Assembly (NCBI RefSeq): GCF_046546335.1
Contig: NZ_JBKGYA010000138.1
From: Thiohalospira sp046546335
GTDB taxonomy: Bacteria > Pseudomonadota > Gammaproteobacteria > Thiohalospirales > Thiohalospiraceae
DNA: 5,748 nt
Reading direction: 5' to 3' (one strand)
The first letter of the stretch is position 1; every line of letters starts with the position of its first letter. A program made the translations under genes and the position numbers. Shown in pieces: positions 1 through 5,551 of this stretch. The notes under the pieces were generated by a model. It was not told the DNA's origin. It saw only the letters and a list, made by a program, of their open reading frames with translations, and did no database searches.

Positions 1-428
1 CGCAGTCGTGCGGCACCGAGGGCGGGCCAGTCGCCCCCGGAGAGCAGCCAGGCCCCGGCCCCGCCGATGAGCGCGAGGAGCAGACCGACCAGGGCCGGGC
101 TCCAGGGCTCGGGCCGGAACGCCAGGGCGAGCAGGATGGCGCCCAGGGAGGCCGCGATGAGTTCCCGGGTTGCCGCCGCCTCCTCCGCCGTCACGGCCAG
201 GCCGGCGAGGAGATAGAGGACCAGCAGGAGCCCGACGAAGAGGATGACCCCGTAGCGGCCGAAGAGAAGGGCCAGGATGACGGCCAGTCCGAGGGCGAGC
301 CAGGGGAGATAGGTCAGAAAGCGGACGGTGTCGGCGCCCATCGGCAGGTGGGCGACGGCGACGACCACGCCCCCGGCGAGGGTCGGAAGCAGGAGGGCGG
401 CCGCGATGAGGTGCCAGCGCGCCCTCAT
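1..428 (-). CDS. Multi-spanning membrane protein, N-terminal part only
   Basis: The reading frame starts at an ATG (426-428) and runs off the left edge, giving 142 residues with no stop. I see about five hydrophobic segments, near residues 7-26, 38-57, 60-79, 88-104 and 110-129, joined by very short loops. It is therefore an inner-membrane protein, and no soluble domain is visible. The start is supported by a GGGAGGG Shine-Dalgarno sequence 7 bases upstream, and extending it would run into the tRNA. The compact helices, with an RP-E-P-W loop after the fourth, resemble the N-terminal membrane sensor half of some diguanylate cyclases. That is a weak similarity from memory, and the decisive GGDEF region would lie outside the window. 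It begins only 22 bases after the tRNA and may be cotranscribed with it. I am confident it is a real membrane protein and unsure of its function. Confidence 0.7.
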   Translation of the reverse strand, partial: MRARWHLIAAALLLPTLAGGVVVAVAHLPMGADTVRFLTYLPWLALGLAVILALLFGRYGVILFVGLLLVLYLLAGLAVTAEEAAATRELIAASLGAILLALAFRPEPWSPALVGLLLALIGGAGAWLLSGGDWPALGAARL

Positions 429-435
429 CGCGGCG

Positions 436-442
436 CCCTCCC
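436..442 (-). promoter_or_regulatory. Ribosome binding site of the left-edge membrane protein
   Basis: GGGAGGG read on the minus strand, 7 bases before the ATG at 426-428. It lies in the short gap between the tRNA 3' end and the gene and fixes the start. It overlaps the near-palindrome CTCCCCGGGAG, whose loop is too small for a real hairpin. Confidence 0.6.
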
Positions 443-450
443 GGGGAGTA

Positions 451-526
451 TGGAGCTGGCGACAGGATTCGAACCCGCGACCTGCTGATTACAAATCAGC
501 TGCTCTACCAACTGAGCTACGCCAGC
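451..526 (-). tRNA. tRNA-Thr, anticodon TGT (UGU)
   Basis: A complete 76-base cloverleaf is visible. The acceptor stem GCTGGCG pairs with CGCCAGC, followed by a T at the discriminator position and an encoded CCA. The D arm reads AGCTCAGTTGGTAGAGC. The anticodon stem is GCTGA/TCAGC around the loop TTTGTAA, which gives anticodon TGT and decodes ACA. The T arm contains the GGTTCGAATCC box. The first two acceptor pairs, G1-C72 and C2-G71, are the usual threonine identity pairs. It lies 30 bases after the hldE stop and 22 bases before the next gene on the same strand, with no clear promoter or U-tract terminator of its own, so processing from a longer transcript is plausible. In E. coli a tRNA-Thr with this anticodon (thrU) also lies near birA. 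Confidence 0.97.
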
Positions 527-556
527 GAGGGGGATGCCCATGGTAACAGTCCCTCC

Positions 557-1993
557 TCAGGAGGAGGCAGATGGGCGCTGAAGGCGGTTCACGATCTCGG
601 TGGTGGACAGGCCCTCGATGTAGTCGAGGATCACCACCTCGCCGCCGGCTTCGCGCACGCAGTCGTGACCGGCCACCTCGTCGGCCCGGTAATCCCCGCC
701 CTTGACGAGATAATCGGGACCGAGGGCGCAGATCAACCGCTCGGGCGTCTCCTCGCTGAAGGGGACCACCCAGTCCACGGCGCGCAGCCCGGCGAGGACC
801 GCCATCCGTCGCTCCACCGGGTTGAGCGGCCGCCCTTCGCCCTTGAGGCGGCGCACGGAATCGTCTTCGTTGACGGCGACGACGAGCCGGTCGCCCAGGG
901 CGCGGGCCGCCTCGAGGTAGGCCACGTGGCCGGCGTGGAGGAGGTCGAAGCAGCCGTTGGTCATGACCACCCGTTCCCCCTTCGCTCGCGCCCTGGCGAT
1001 CGCGCGCTGGAGCTGCTCCTCGTTGACCACACCCAGGCCGACCTCTTCCGCCTCCGCCATCTCGGCCATCAGCTCCGGGGCACTCACCGTCGCGGCCCCC
1101 AGCCGGCCCACCACCAGGCCGGCGGCGGCATTGGCCAGGGCCACGGCGCGCGGAAGGGGCTCACCGGCAGCCAGGGCGGCGCCGAGGGTCGCGATGACGG
1201 TATCGCCGGCACCGGTAACATCGAAGACCTCCCGCGCCCGGGCCGGGAGGTGGACCGGTTCGCCCTCGGCGCGGATCAGGGTCATGCCGGCCTCGCCCCG
1301 GGTTACCAGCAGGGCACCGAGGTCGAGCTGTCCCAGGGTCGCCCGCCCGTGCTCCACCAGCGCCGCCTCGTCTTCGGACGGCCCGGTCACGGCCTCGAAT
1401 TCCGCGAGGTTCGGAGTCAGCAGGTCGGCGCCGCGGTAGGGGGCGAAGTCGCGACCCTTGGGGTCCACGAGGACCCGGGCCCCCGCCTCCCGGGCCAGCC
1501 GGATGAGGCTCGTCGGGTCGGCCAGGGCCCCCTTGGCATAGTCGGAGAGGATCACCACGTCGGCCTCCCTCACGGCCTCCGCCACCGCCGCTTCCAGCGG
1601 GGCCGGATCGAGGTCGTGGAAGGGCTGCTCGAAGTCCACGCGCAACAACTGCTGGTGGCGGGCCAGCACCCGGAGCTTGGTGATGGTCGGCCGATCCGGC
1701 ACGCGGAGCAGGCGGGCGTCCACCCCGGCATTGGCGAGTTCGTGACCGATGCGGTCGCCGGCATCATCGGCGCCCACCAGGCCGATGAGGGTCGGATGCA
1801 GGCCCAGGGCGGCGAGGTTGAGCGCAACGTTGGCGGCGCCGCCGGGCCGGTCCTCGCTGTCCTGCATCCTGACCACGGGCACCGGAGCCTCCGGGGAGAT
1901 CCGGCCGGTCTGGCCGTGCCAGTAGCGATCCAGCATGACGTCGCCCACCACCAGGACCCGGGCGCTGGCGAAATCCGGCGGCGCGGCGGTCAT
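557..1993 (-). CDS. hldE: Bifunctional heptose 7-phosphate kinase / heptose 1-phosphate adenylyltransferase
   Basis: HldE (RfaE) is a cytoplasmic enzyme of ADP-heptose synthesis for the lipopolysaccharide inner core. It phosphorylates D-glycero-D-manno-heptose 7-phosphate at C1 and, after GmhB removes the 7-phosphate, transfers AMP to the 1-phosphate. The 478 residues match the E. coli length (477). The ribokinase (PfkB) domain covers about residues 10-315, with PGGAANVA at 50-57 and DVTGAGDT at 258-265, where D264 is the expected catalytic base. The nucleotidyltransferase domain covers about 340-475, with TNGCFDLLHAGH at 345-356 carrying the HxGH motif and GLSTTEIVNR at the end. The frame opens 9 codons earlier, but I chose the ATG at 1991-1993: it has a strong Shine-Dalgarno sequence and overlaps the gmhA stop as ATGA. 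That overlap implies translational coupling. All key motifs are intact, and the rest of the pathway (GmhB, HldD) must be encoded elsewhere. Confidence 0.97.
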   Translation of the reverse strand: MTAAPPDFASARVLVVGDVMLDRYWHGQTGRISPEAPVPVVRMQDSEDRPGGAANVALNLAALGLHPTLIGLVGADDAGDRIGHELANAGVDARLLRVPDRPTITKLRVLARHQQLLRVDFEQPFHDLDPAPLEAAVAEAVREADVVILSDYAKGALADPTSLIRLAREAGARVLVDPKGRDFAPYRGADLLTPNLAEFEAVTGPSEDEAALVEHGRATLGQLDLGALLVTRGEAGMTLIRAEGEPVHLPARAREVFDVTGAGDTVIATLGAALAAGEPLPRAVALANAAAGLVVGRLGAATVSAPELMAEMAEAEEVGLGVVNEEQLQRAIARARAKGERVVMTNGCFDLLHAGHVAYLEAARALGDRLVVAVNEDDSVRRLKGEGRPLNPVERRMAVLAGLRAVDWVVPFSEETPERLICALGPDYLVKGGDYRADEVAGHDCVREAGGEVVILDYIEGLSTTEIVNRLQRPSASS

Positions 1994-2547
1994 GCTGTCT
2001 CCCCCTCGAAGGCCTCGCACAACAGGTGGAGGATCAGGATGTGGGCCTCCTGGATCCGGGCCGTCGCCTCGACCCCCACGACCAGCGGCAGGTCGACGGA
2101 ACTCGCCAGGGGGCCGCCATCCCGGCCCAGCAGGCCGATGGTGGTCATGCCCGCGGCGGCGGCAGCCGCCACCGCGGCCGCGACATTGGGGCTGTGACCC
2201 GAGGTGGAGAGGGCAAGGAGGGTATCCCCGGGCCGCCCCAGGGACTCCACCTGGCGGGCGAAGACCCGCTCGAAGCCGTAGTCGTTGCCGATGGAGGTCA
2301 GCGCCGAGGTGTCCGTGGTCAGGGCAATGGCGGGGAAACCGGGGCGGTCCGCCGCGAACCGACCGGTGAGCTCGGCGGCGAAGTGCTGGGCATCCGCTGC
2401 GGAGCCCCCGTTGCCGCAGGCGTAGACCCGCCCCCCGGCCTCGAAGGTGCGGGTCAGCTGTTCCGCGGCCCGGCGGATGTGCGGTGCCAGCTCGGCCACC
2501 GCATCGATGGCGCGGCGGTGGCCGCTGAGACTCGCCTCGATATCCAT
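1990..2547 (-). CDS. gmhA: Phosphoheptose isomerase (sedoheptulose 7-phosphate isomerase)
   Basis: GmhA converts sedoheptulose 7-phosphate to D-glycero-D-manno-heptose 7-phosphate, the first committed step towards ADP-heptose, in the cytoplasm. The 185 residues form a single SIS domain. CGNGGSAADAQHF is at 44-56 and the sugar-phosphate loop STSGHSPN at 114-121. ARIQEAHILILH at 163-174 is the conserved C-terminal helix. H55, E59, Q166 and H174 have the spacing of the zinc ligands known from Burkholderia pseudomallei GmhA (H64, E68, Q175, H183). The DnaA-binding relative DiaA has the same fold and is the main alternative. The metal-site residues and the 4-base overlap with hldE, its pathway partner, favour GmhA. 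The ATG at 2545-2547 has only a weak AAGG about 10 bases upstream. An alanine-rich stretch at 123-132 looks like a GC-driven run in a helix. Confidence 0.94.
   Translation of the reverse strand: MDIEASLSGHRRAIDAVAELAPHIRRAAEQLTRTFEAGGRVYACGNGGSAADAQHFAAELTGRFAADRPGFPAIALTTDTSALTSIGNDYGFERVFARQVESLGRPGDTLLALSTSGHSPNVAAAVAAAAAAGMTTIGLLGRDGGPLASSVDLPLVVGVEATARIQEAHILILHLLCEAFEGETA
1998..2007 (-). promoter_or_regulatory. Ribosome binding site that decides the hldE start
   Basis: GAGGGGGAGA on the minus strand, ending 4 bases before the ATG at 1991-1993. It lies inside the last codons of gmhA. It supports the start at 1993 over the in-frame ATG at 2018-2020, which would add nine residues with no similarity to the family. 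Confidence 0.7.
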
Positions 2548-2552
2548 GGGTG

Positions 2553-2600
2553 TCAGGCCTTCACCAGTCGGTTCCGGCGAACAGTGTAACAGGTGTGCAC
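2553..2600 (-). other. Possible 15-codon mini-ORF between the SPOR gene and gmhA
   Basis: A GTG at 2598-2600 opens a 15-codon frame ending in TGA at 2553-2555, just 5 bases before the gmhA ATG. AAGGAG (2605-2610), at the very end of the SPOR gene, lies 4 bases before the GTG. That is a strong Shine-Dalgarno sequence but rather close. The deduced peptide would be VHTCYTVRRNRLVKA. The layout would suit translational coupling into gmhA, whose own ribosome binding site is weak. An ORF this short can arise by chance. The same gap holds a dyad, AGGTG-TG-CACCT (2591-2602), and no convincing promoter. Confidence 0.2.
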
Positions 2601-2601
2601 C

Positions 2602-3477
2602 TTACTCCTTGCGAATACCATCGCAGGGCCGTTCCGTCAGGCGGGCATCCTCCGACTCGATGAACTCCCGGATATCGGCCAGCGCCTCGTCGGCGTCGTC
2701 CGGGACCCGGAGCCCGAGGAAGGGAGCTCTTGTCCGCCGTTCCTGGTCGCGGATCCGGGCGTCAAAGCCGTCGTCCTTCAGGCGGTCACGGAGGTCCTCG
2801 GCGTTGGTCCGCTTGGCGAAAAGACCCAGCGAGATACTGCGGGCCAGCTCACCATTACGGACCACCAGGTTGTCGGGATAACCTGCTTCCTTGAGGGCTT
2901 CCTGCCGCTCCCGGGCACCCTCCATGTCGGGGGCAGGCGGCAGATGGACCCAGTAGCGCGTCTCGGAACGCTGTCCGTCCCAGCGCTCCACAATCTCCAG
3001 AGGACTCGAAGCCGCGCGCTCCTTGATCCGGTCGCGGGTCTCCGATGTAAGAGGACCCAGCGCATAGCAGACCGGTTGCGGAGACTCCTCGTCCCTGGCT
3101 CCTTGGTCGTCCCCGGGACCGGAACCGGGGCGAACGGGAGTGATGATCGGCTGGGCCGCTTCCTCCTCTGCCGACGTCGACGAGCCCTCCTCGGCCCCAT
3201 TCGTGCCTCTACCGGATTCGCCGCCCTTCTCGTCACCGCCGGATTCCCGCACCAGCTCCTCGGCCACCTCCGGCGACGCCGCCCCTCCAGAGGGGGCCTC
3301 ATCCTTTTCGGCATCCGCCCCATCGGAATCATCGGTAGGCGGCAGGGGTTCGAGCTGGGTGACATCCTCCCCGGGCAGAGCCTCGCTAGCCGGCTCTGGA
3401 GGATTGCTGCTGAAGGCAAGGTGATACCCAAGAAATCCGAGATTGAGTACCAGCAGGGTCAGAAAGAGGATCCGCAT
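2602..3477 (-). CDS. Membrane-anchored SPOR-domain protein
   Basis: The 291-residue protein has an N-terminal hydrophobic segment (about 3-22) without a clear cleavage site, so it is probably a type II inner-membrane anchor with its bulk in the periplasm. Residues 30-135 form a low-complexity linker rich in Gly, Ser, Pro and acid; I count 28 Asp/Glu against 6 Lys/Arg. The C-terminal part (about 136-245) looks like a SPOR domain. It starts at VCYALGPL and contains the characteristic repeat-like stretch LGLFAKRTNAEDLRDRL (218-234) followed by GF and a strand. SPOR domains bind denuded glycan strands of septal peptidoglycan in other bacteria. Residues 246-291 form a charged tail with a second cysteine (C285; the first is C137). 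The gene starts 6 bases after the coaX stop, without a good ribosome binding site, so coupling is likely. A SPOR gene after coaX is a familiar gammaproteobacterial arrangement, for example in Pseudomonas. Its exact role is unknown. Confidence 0.85.
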   Translation of the reverse strand: MRILFLTLLVLNLGFLGYHLAFSSNPPEPASEALPGEDVTQLEPLPPTDDSDGADAEKDEAPSGGAASPEVAEELVRESGGDEKGGESGRGTNGAEEGSSTSAEEEAAQPIITPVRPGSGPGDDQGARDEESPQPVCYALGPLTSETRDRIKERAASSPLEIVERWDGQRSETRYWVHLPPAPDMEGARERQEALKEAGYPDNLVVRNGELARSISLGLFAKRTNAEDLRDRLKDDGFDARIRDQERRTRAPFLGLRVPDDADEALADIREFIESEDARLTERPCDGIRKE

Positions 3478-3483
3478 GCGTCT

Positions 3484-4218
3484 TCAGTCCATGGGCTCGG
3501 CGGCCATCCGCGCCAATCCTTCCAGAACCAGCCCGGGGAGCTGGATCCGGGGCGGGGCGATGCGCTGGGCCACCAGGGCCGCGCCACCACCAGTCAGGAT
3601 GCATGGTACCCCGGAAAGACCCTGTCCCGCCAAGTGGGCACGGACTTCGGCCACGGCACCGACGAGAGCGTGGGCAATCCCGCGGCCGACACCGGTCGCG
3701 GTATCCCGTCCCGGGGCCTCGGCCGGGTCCGGTTGGGCAGCGGCGACCCCGGCGGTACCGGTGGTCAGCGCCTCGCCCATCAGGGCCGGGCCCGGGAGGA
3801 TATAACCGCCCCGGTGTTCGCCGCCAACCAGTAGGTCGAGGGTGACCGCGGTGCCCACGTCGACCACCAGGGCCCCGGCCGGATAGCGGTGTCGGGCGGC
3901 AACCAGGGCGGAAAAGCGGTCGATGCCCAGGTTCGCGGGCTCCCGGTAGCCGTTACGAACCCCCCACCCGGCGGCCGGGCTGACCAGGAACTCCGGCTCC
4001 CGCTGCCCGCTATCCCGCGCGGCTCGGGCAATGGCCTCTCGCGTCACGGGCCCGGCGACCGTGGCCACGACGATCCGAGCGGGCGGCGGGGCGCACGACC
4101 AGGCCGCCGTCAGAGCCTTCGGGCCTGCGTCGGGGAGGGCCGCCTGCCAGAGGATCCGGCCGCCTCGGGCCCCGGCCCATCGTAGGTGGGTGTTCCCGGC
4201 GTCCACCACCCAGTCCAT
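3484..4218 (-). CDS. coaX: Type III pantothenate kinase
   Basis: CoaX phosphorylates pantothenate to 4'-phosphopantothenate, the first step of coenzyme A synthesis, in the cytoplasm. Family enzymes need a monovalent cation and are not inhibited by CoA. The 244 residues (P. aeruginosa CoaX has about 248) show the ASKHA-fold motifs in order. The phosphate loop DAGNTHLRW is at 6-14 and NLGIDRFSAL at 97-105, with D100 the expected catalytic aspartate. VVDVGTAVTLD (118-128) contributes D120, expected to bind the cation. GGYILPGPALM is at 137-147 and the second glycine loop LTGGGA at 208-213. I chose the ATG at 4216-4218, which shares one base with the birA TGA (TGATG). A GTG one codon earlier (4219-4221) is also possible and would give 245 residues. 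GGGGACGG just upstream may serve as ribosome binding site. It sits between birA and the SPOR gene, a common order. Confidence 0.96.
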   Translation of the reverse strand: MDWVVDAGNTHLRWAGARGGRILWQAALPDAGPKALTAAWSCAPPPARIVVATVAGPVTREAIARAARDSGQREPEFLVSPAAGWGVRNGYREPANLGIDRFSALVAARHRYPAGALVVDVGTAVTLDLLVGGEHRGGYILPGPALMGEALTTGTAGVAAAQPDPAEAPGRDTATGVGRGIAHALVGAVAEVRAHLAGQGLSGVPCILTGGGAALVAQRIAPPRIQLPGLVLEGLARMAAEPMD

Positions 4219-5168
4219 CACCGTCCCCGCAGGCTCACATCACCCCCGGTCACCCGGGTGAGGCCGTCGGCGGTCTCCAGCCGGAGGGCCCCATCCTCCT
4301 CGATCCCCGCGGCCATCCCCTGGCGTTCCAGGCCCGGTCCGTGCACCCGGACCTCGGCCCCGCGAAAGTAGTCGCGGCTGCGCCAGTCCGCCAGCCAGGG
4401 CCGCGGATCCGCAGCCGCCCGGGGCGCACCGGGGAGCATTCGCCCCAGGAGGGAGGCTGCCAGCTCCTCCCGCCTCGGTACCGGGAGTCCCGCCGCCGCG
4501 AGCGAGGTCCGCCCCTCCGCCACCGGCTGCGTCAGATTGAGCCCAAGGCCGATGACGATCTGCCACTGTCCGCCGTACTCGCCACGACTCTCCATGAGGA
4601 TCCCCCCCAGTTTGGAGCCTTGGAGCAGGAGGTCGTTGGGCCACTTGAGGCCGATGCGGGCAGCAGGCACGGCATCCTCAATGCCTGCCGCGGCGAGGCT
4701 GGCCATGGCCAGGGCCATCGCCGGTGCCGGTGCGCCGGCACAACCCAGGCTCAGCGAGAGGTAGAGCCCCCGGCCGGCCGGCGAGTCCCAGCTCCGGCCC
4801 AGGCGCCCGCGGCCGGCGGTCTGATGGGCGGCGATGCAGACCTGGCTGCCGTCTTCGCCGTCGGCCGCGCGACGCCGGAGCAACCAGCTATTGGTGGAAT
4901 CCACCCGGTGGAGCGACTGCAGGCCGGCAAGGTGCTCCCGGGCGGACGGCGACAGTCGACGGGCGATGGTATCGGCCCGGGGCGGCAGCGCCCCGGCAGG
5001 GATACGATAACCGCTACGGCCCCGTTCGACCTCGAGCCCCATCCCCTCCAGCACGTTGACTGCCTTGGCCACGGCGGCACGGCTGATCCCTAGGGAAGCC
5101 GCGAGTGCCGGACCCGCATGCCAGTCGCCATCGGAGAGCAGGTGGTAGAGGTGTAGACGCGTAGTCAT
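4218..5168 (-). CDS. birA: Bifunctional biotin-[acetyl-CoA-carboxylase] ligase / biotin operon repressor
   Basis: BirA activates biotin with ATP to biotinyl-5'-AMP and attaches it to the carrier protein of acetyl-CoA carboxylase. Forms with a DNA-binding domain also repress biotin synthesis genes. The 316 residues compare with 321 in E. coli. A winged helix-turn-helix covers about 1-60 (LGISRAAVAKAVNVL at 26-40 is the recognition region), so this is a group II, repressor-type BirA. In the catalytic domain STNSW is at 91-95 and the adenylate loop GRGRLGRSW at 119-127. KWPNDLLL is at 175-182, KLGGILME at 186-193 with K186 at the catalytic lysine position, and GLGLN at 207-211. The C-terminal SH3-like domain covers about 268-316. 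The frame is open far upstream, but only the ATG at 5166-5168 fits the family N terminus. It has no Shine-Dalgarno sequence, and an in-frame GTG eight codons upstream (5190-5192) is an alternative. No bio operon is in the window. Confidence 0.96.
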   Translation of the reverse strand: MTTRLHLYHLLSDGDWHAGPALAASLGISRAAVAKAVNVLEGMGLEVERGRSGYRIPAGALPPRADTIARRLSPSAREHLAGLQSLHRVDSTNSWLLRRRAADGEDGSQVCIAAHQTAGRGRLGRSWDSPAGRGLYLSLSLGCAGAPAPAMALAMASLAAAGIEDAVPAARIGLKWPNDLLLQGSKLGGILMESRGEYGGQWQIVIGLGLNLTQPVAEGRTSLAAAGLPVPRREELAASLLGRMLPGAPRAAADPRPWLADWRSRDYFRGAEVRVHGPGLERQGMAAGIEEDGALRLETADGLTRVTGGDVSLRGR

Positions 5169-5195
5169 CGGGCGGAGTCTATCAGACACCGCCCG
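5169..5195 (-). promoter_or_regulatory. Strong dyad abutting the birA start codon, with a possible extended -10
   Basis: On the minus strand this reads CGGGCGG-T-GTCT-GAT-AGAC-T-CCGCCCG. It is an 11-pair stem (7+4) with one T-T mismatch and a three-base loop, ending exactly at the birA ATG. No U-tract follows, so it is not a standard intrinsic terminator. The centre holds TG-A-TAGACT, an extended -10-like element 7 bases before the ATG. A promoter there would give a nearly leaderless birA mRNA. The dyad could instead be an operator or a hairpin in a read-through transcript. It fills most of the 37-base gap after the upstream gene. Confidence 0.45.
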
Positions 5196-5205
5196 GTTGG
5201 GAGGG

Positions 5206-5502
5206 TCAGCCGGCCTGCTGGAGGAGCGGGCGTTCGCCGCGCCGGATGTGGCGCTCGATGAACTCGGCCCGACCGGGGTGCTGCGCGTTGACATCCTCCC
5301 GGCAGAGCGACTCCTCGTTGGCCGCTGTCGCCAGCATGACCTCGAGCTCCGAGAGATCCACCTTGGGACGAGTAAGGTCGCTGGCGGTCGGATTGTCCAG
5401 GGCACCCACCTCCCAGAACATCCGCGGGTGCCAGAGCTGGTTCTGCACACCCGGACTCTTGAGAAGCTTGATGCAGCGCTCGTTGAGTTCGTCCTGATTC
5501 AT
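5206..5502 (-). CDS. Small conserved-looking protein of unknown function
   Basis: I do not recognise this 98-residue protein. It starts at an ATG (5500-5502) behind an excellent Shine-Dalgarno sequence and ends in TGA 37 bases before birA. It has no signal peptide or membrane segment and should be a soluble, largely helical cytoplasmic protein. The sequence is charged. An N-terminal helix-like stretch (about 3-17) leads into a segment rich in Trp, Phe and Pro (QLWHPRMFWEVGALDNP, 22-38). An acidic middle (48-70) is followed by HPGRAEFIERHIRRGER (75-91). The cysteines, C10 and C67, are too few for an obvious metal site. The ribosome binding site, start and stop, and non-random composition make a real gene likely. 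It lies between fabA and birA, which says little about its job, and it probably has its own promoter. Confidence 0.8.
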   Translation of the reverse strand: MNQDELNERCIKLLKSPGVQNQLWHPRMFWEVGALDNPTASDLTRPKVDLSELEVMLATAANEESLCREDVNAQHPGRAEFIERHIRRGERPLLQQAG

Positions 5503-5507
5503 GGTGA

Positions 5508-5515
5508 CCCCCTTT
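5508..5515 (-). promoter_or_regulatory. Ribosome binding site of the 98-residue protein
   Basis: AAAGGGGG on the minus strand, 5 bases before the ATG at 5500-5502. It fixes the start and is the strongest sign that the small gene is translated. Confidence 0.7.
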
Positions 5516-5551
5516 GGCTTATACTCGAGCGTTTTACTCGGGCTTTAAGCC
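5516..5551 (-). promoter_or_regulatory. Nested inverted repeats in the leader of the small gene
   Basis: On the minus strand an outer pair GGCTTA (5546-5551) / TAAGCC (5516-5521) encloses an inner stem CGAG (5537-5540) / CTCG (5526-5529) with a 7-base loop. The structure ends one base before the Shine-Dalgarno sequence. GGCTTA also overlaps a local dyad, GGCTT-A-AAGCC (5541-5551). It may be a leader RNA structure or an operator. The stems are short, so this could be chance. TATAAG (5518-5523) inside it resembles a -10 box but would put the transcript start within the ribosome binding site. Confidence 0.3.

Noticed and set aside
328..546. Plus-strand open frame of 72 codons whose C-terminal half reads WSWRQDSNPRPADYKSAALP.
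   Set aside because: It is the antisense translation of the tRNA-Thr gene, a well-known source of false hypothetical proteins.
527..555. GAGGG/CCCTC inverted repeat between hldE and the tRNA as a terminator.
   Set aside because: It has only five pairs, a 19-base loop and no T-run.
1994..2020. Upstream in-frame ATG for hldE, adding nine residues.
   Set aside because: The ATG at 1991-1993 has the strong ribosome binding site, the ATGA overlap with gmhA and the family length.
665..2197. Plus-strand open frame of 510 codons opposite hldE and the end of gmhA.
   Set aside because: It lies antisense to two genes with complete catalytic motifs and has a His-, Gly- and Arg-rich composition typical of GC-rich shadow frames, with no domain I recognise.
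2585..2604. TACACT as a -10 box for a separate gmhA promoter.
   Set aside because: No acceptable -35 lies at 16-18 bases; the best hexamer at 17 is CAAGGA. I do not claim a promoter in the SPOR-gmhA gap.
2593..3834. Plus-strand open frame of 413 codons opposite the SPOR gene and part of coaX.
   Set aside because: It is antisense to well-supported genes, low-complexity and Arg/Gly-rich, with no motif. It is a GC-driven shadow.
5169..5450. Upstream extension of birA by 94 codons.
   Set aside because: The extra residues are antisense-like, Ser/Arg-rich and overlap the 98-residue gene in another frame. BirA family proteins begin at the winged helix, as the ATG at 5166-5168 does.
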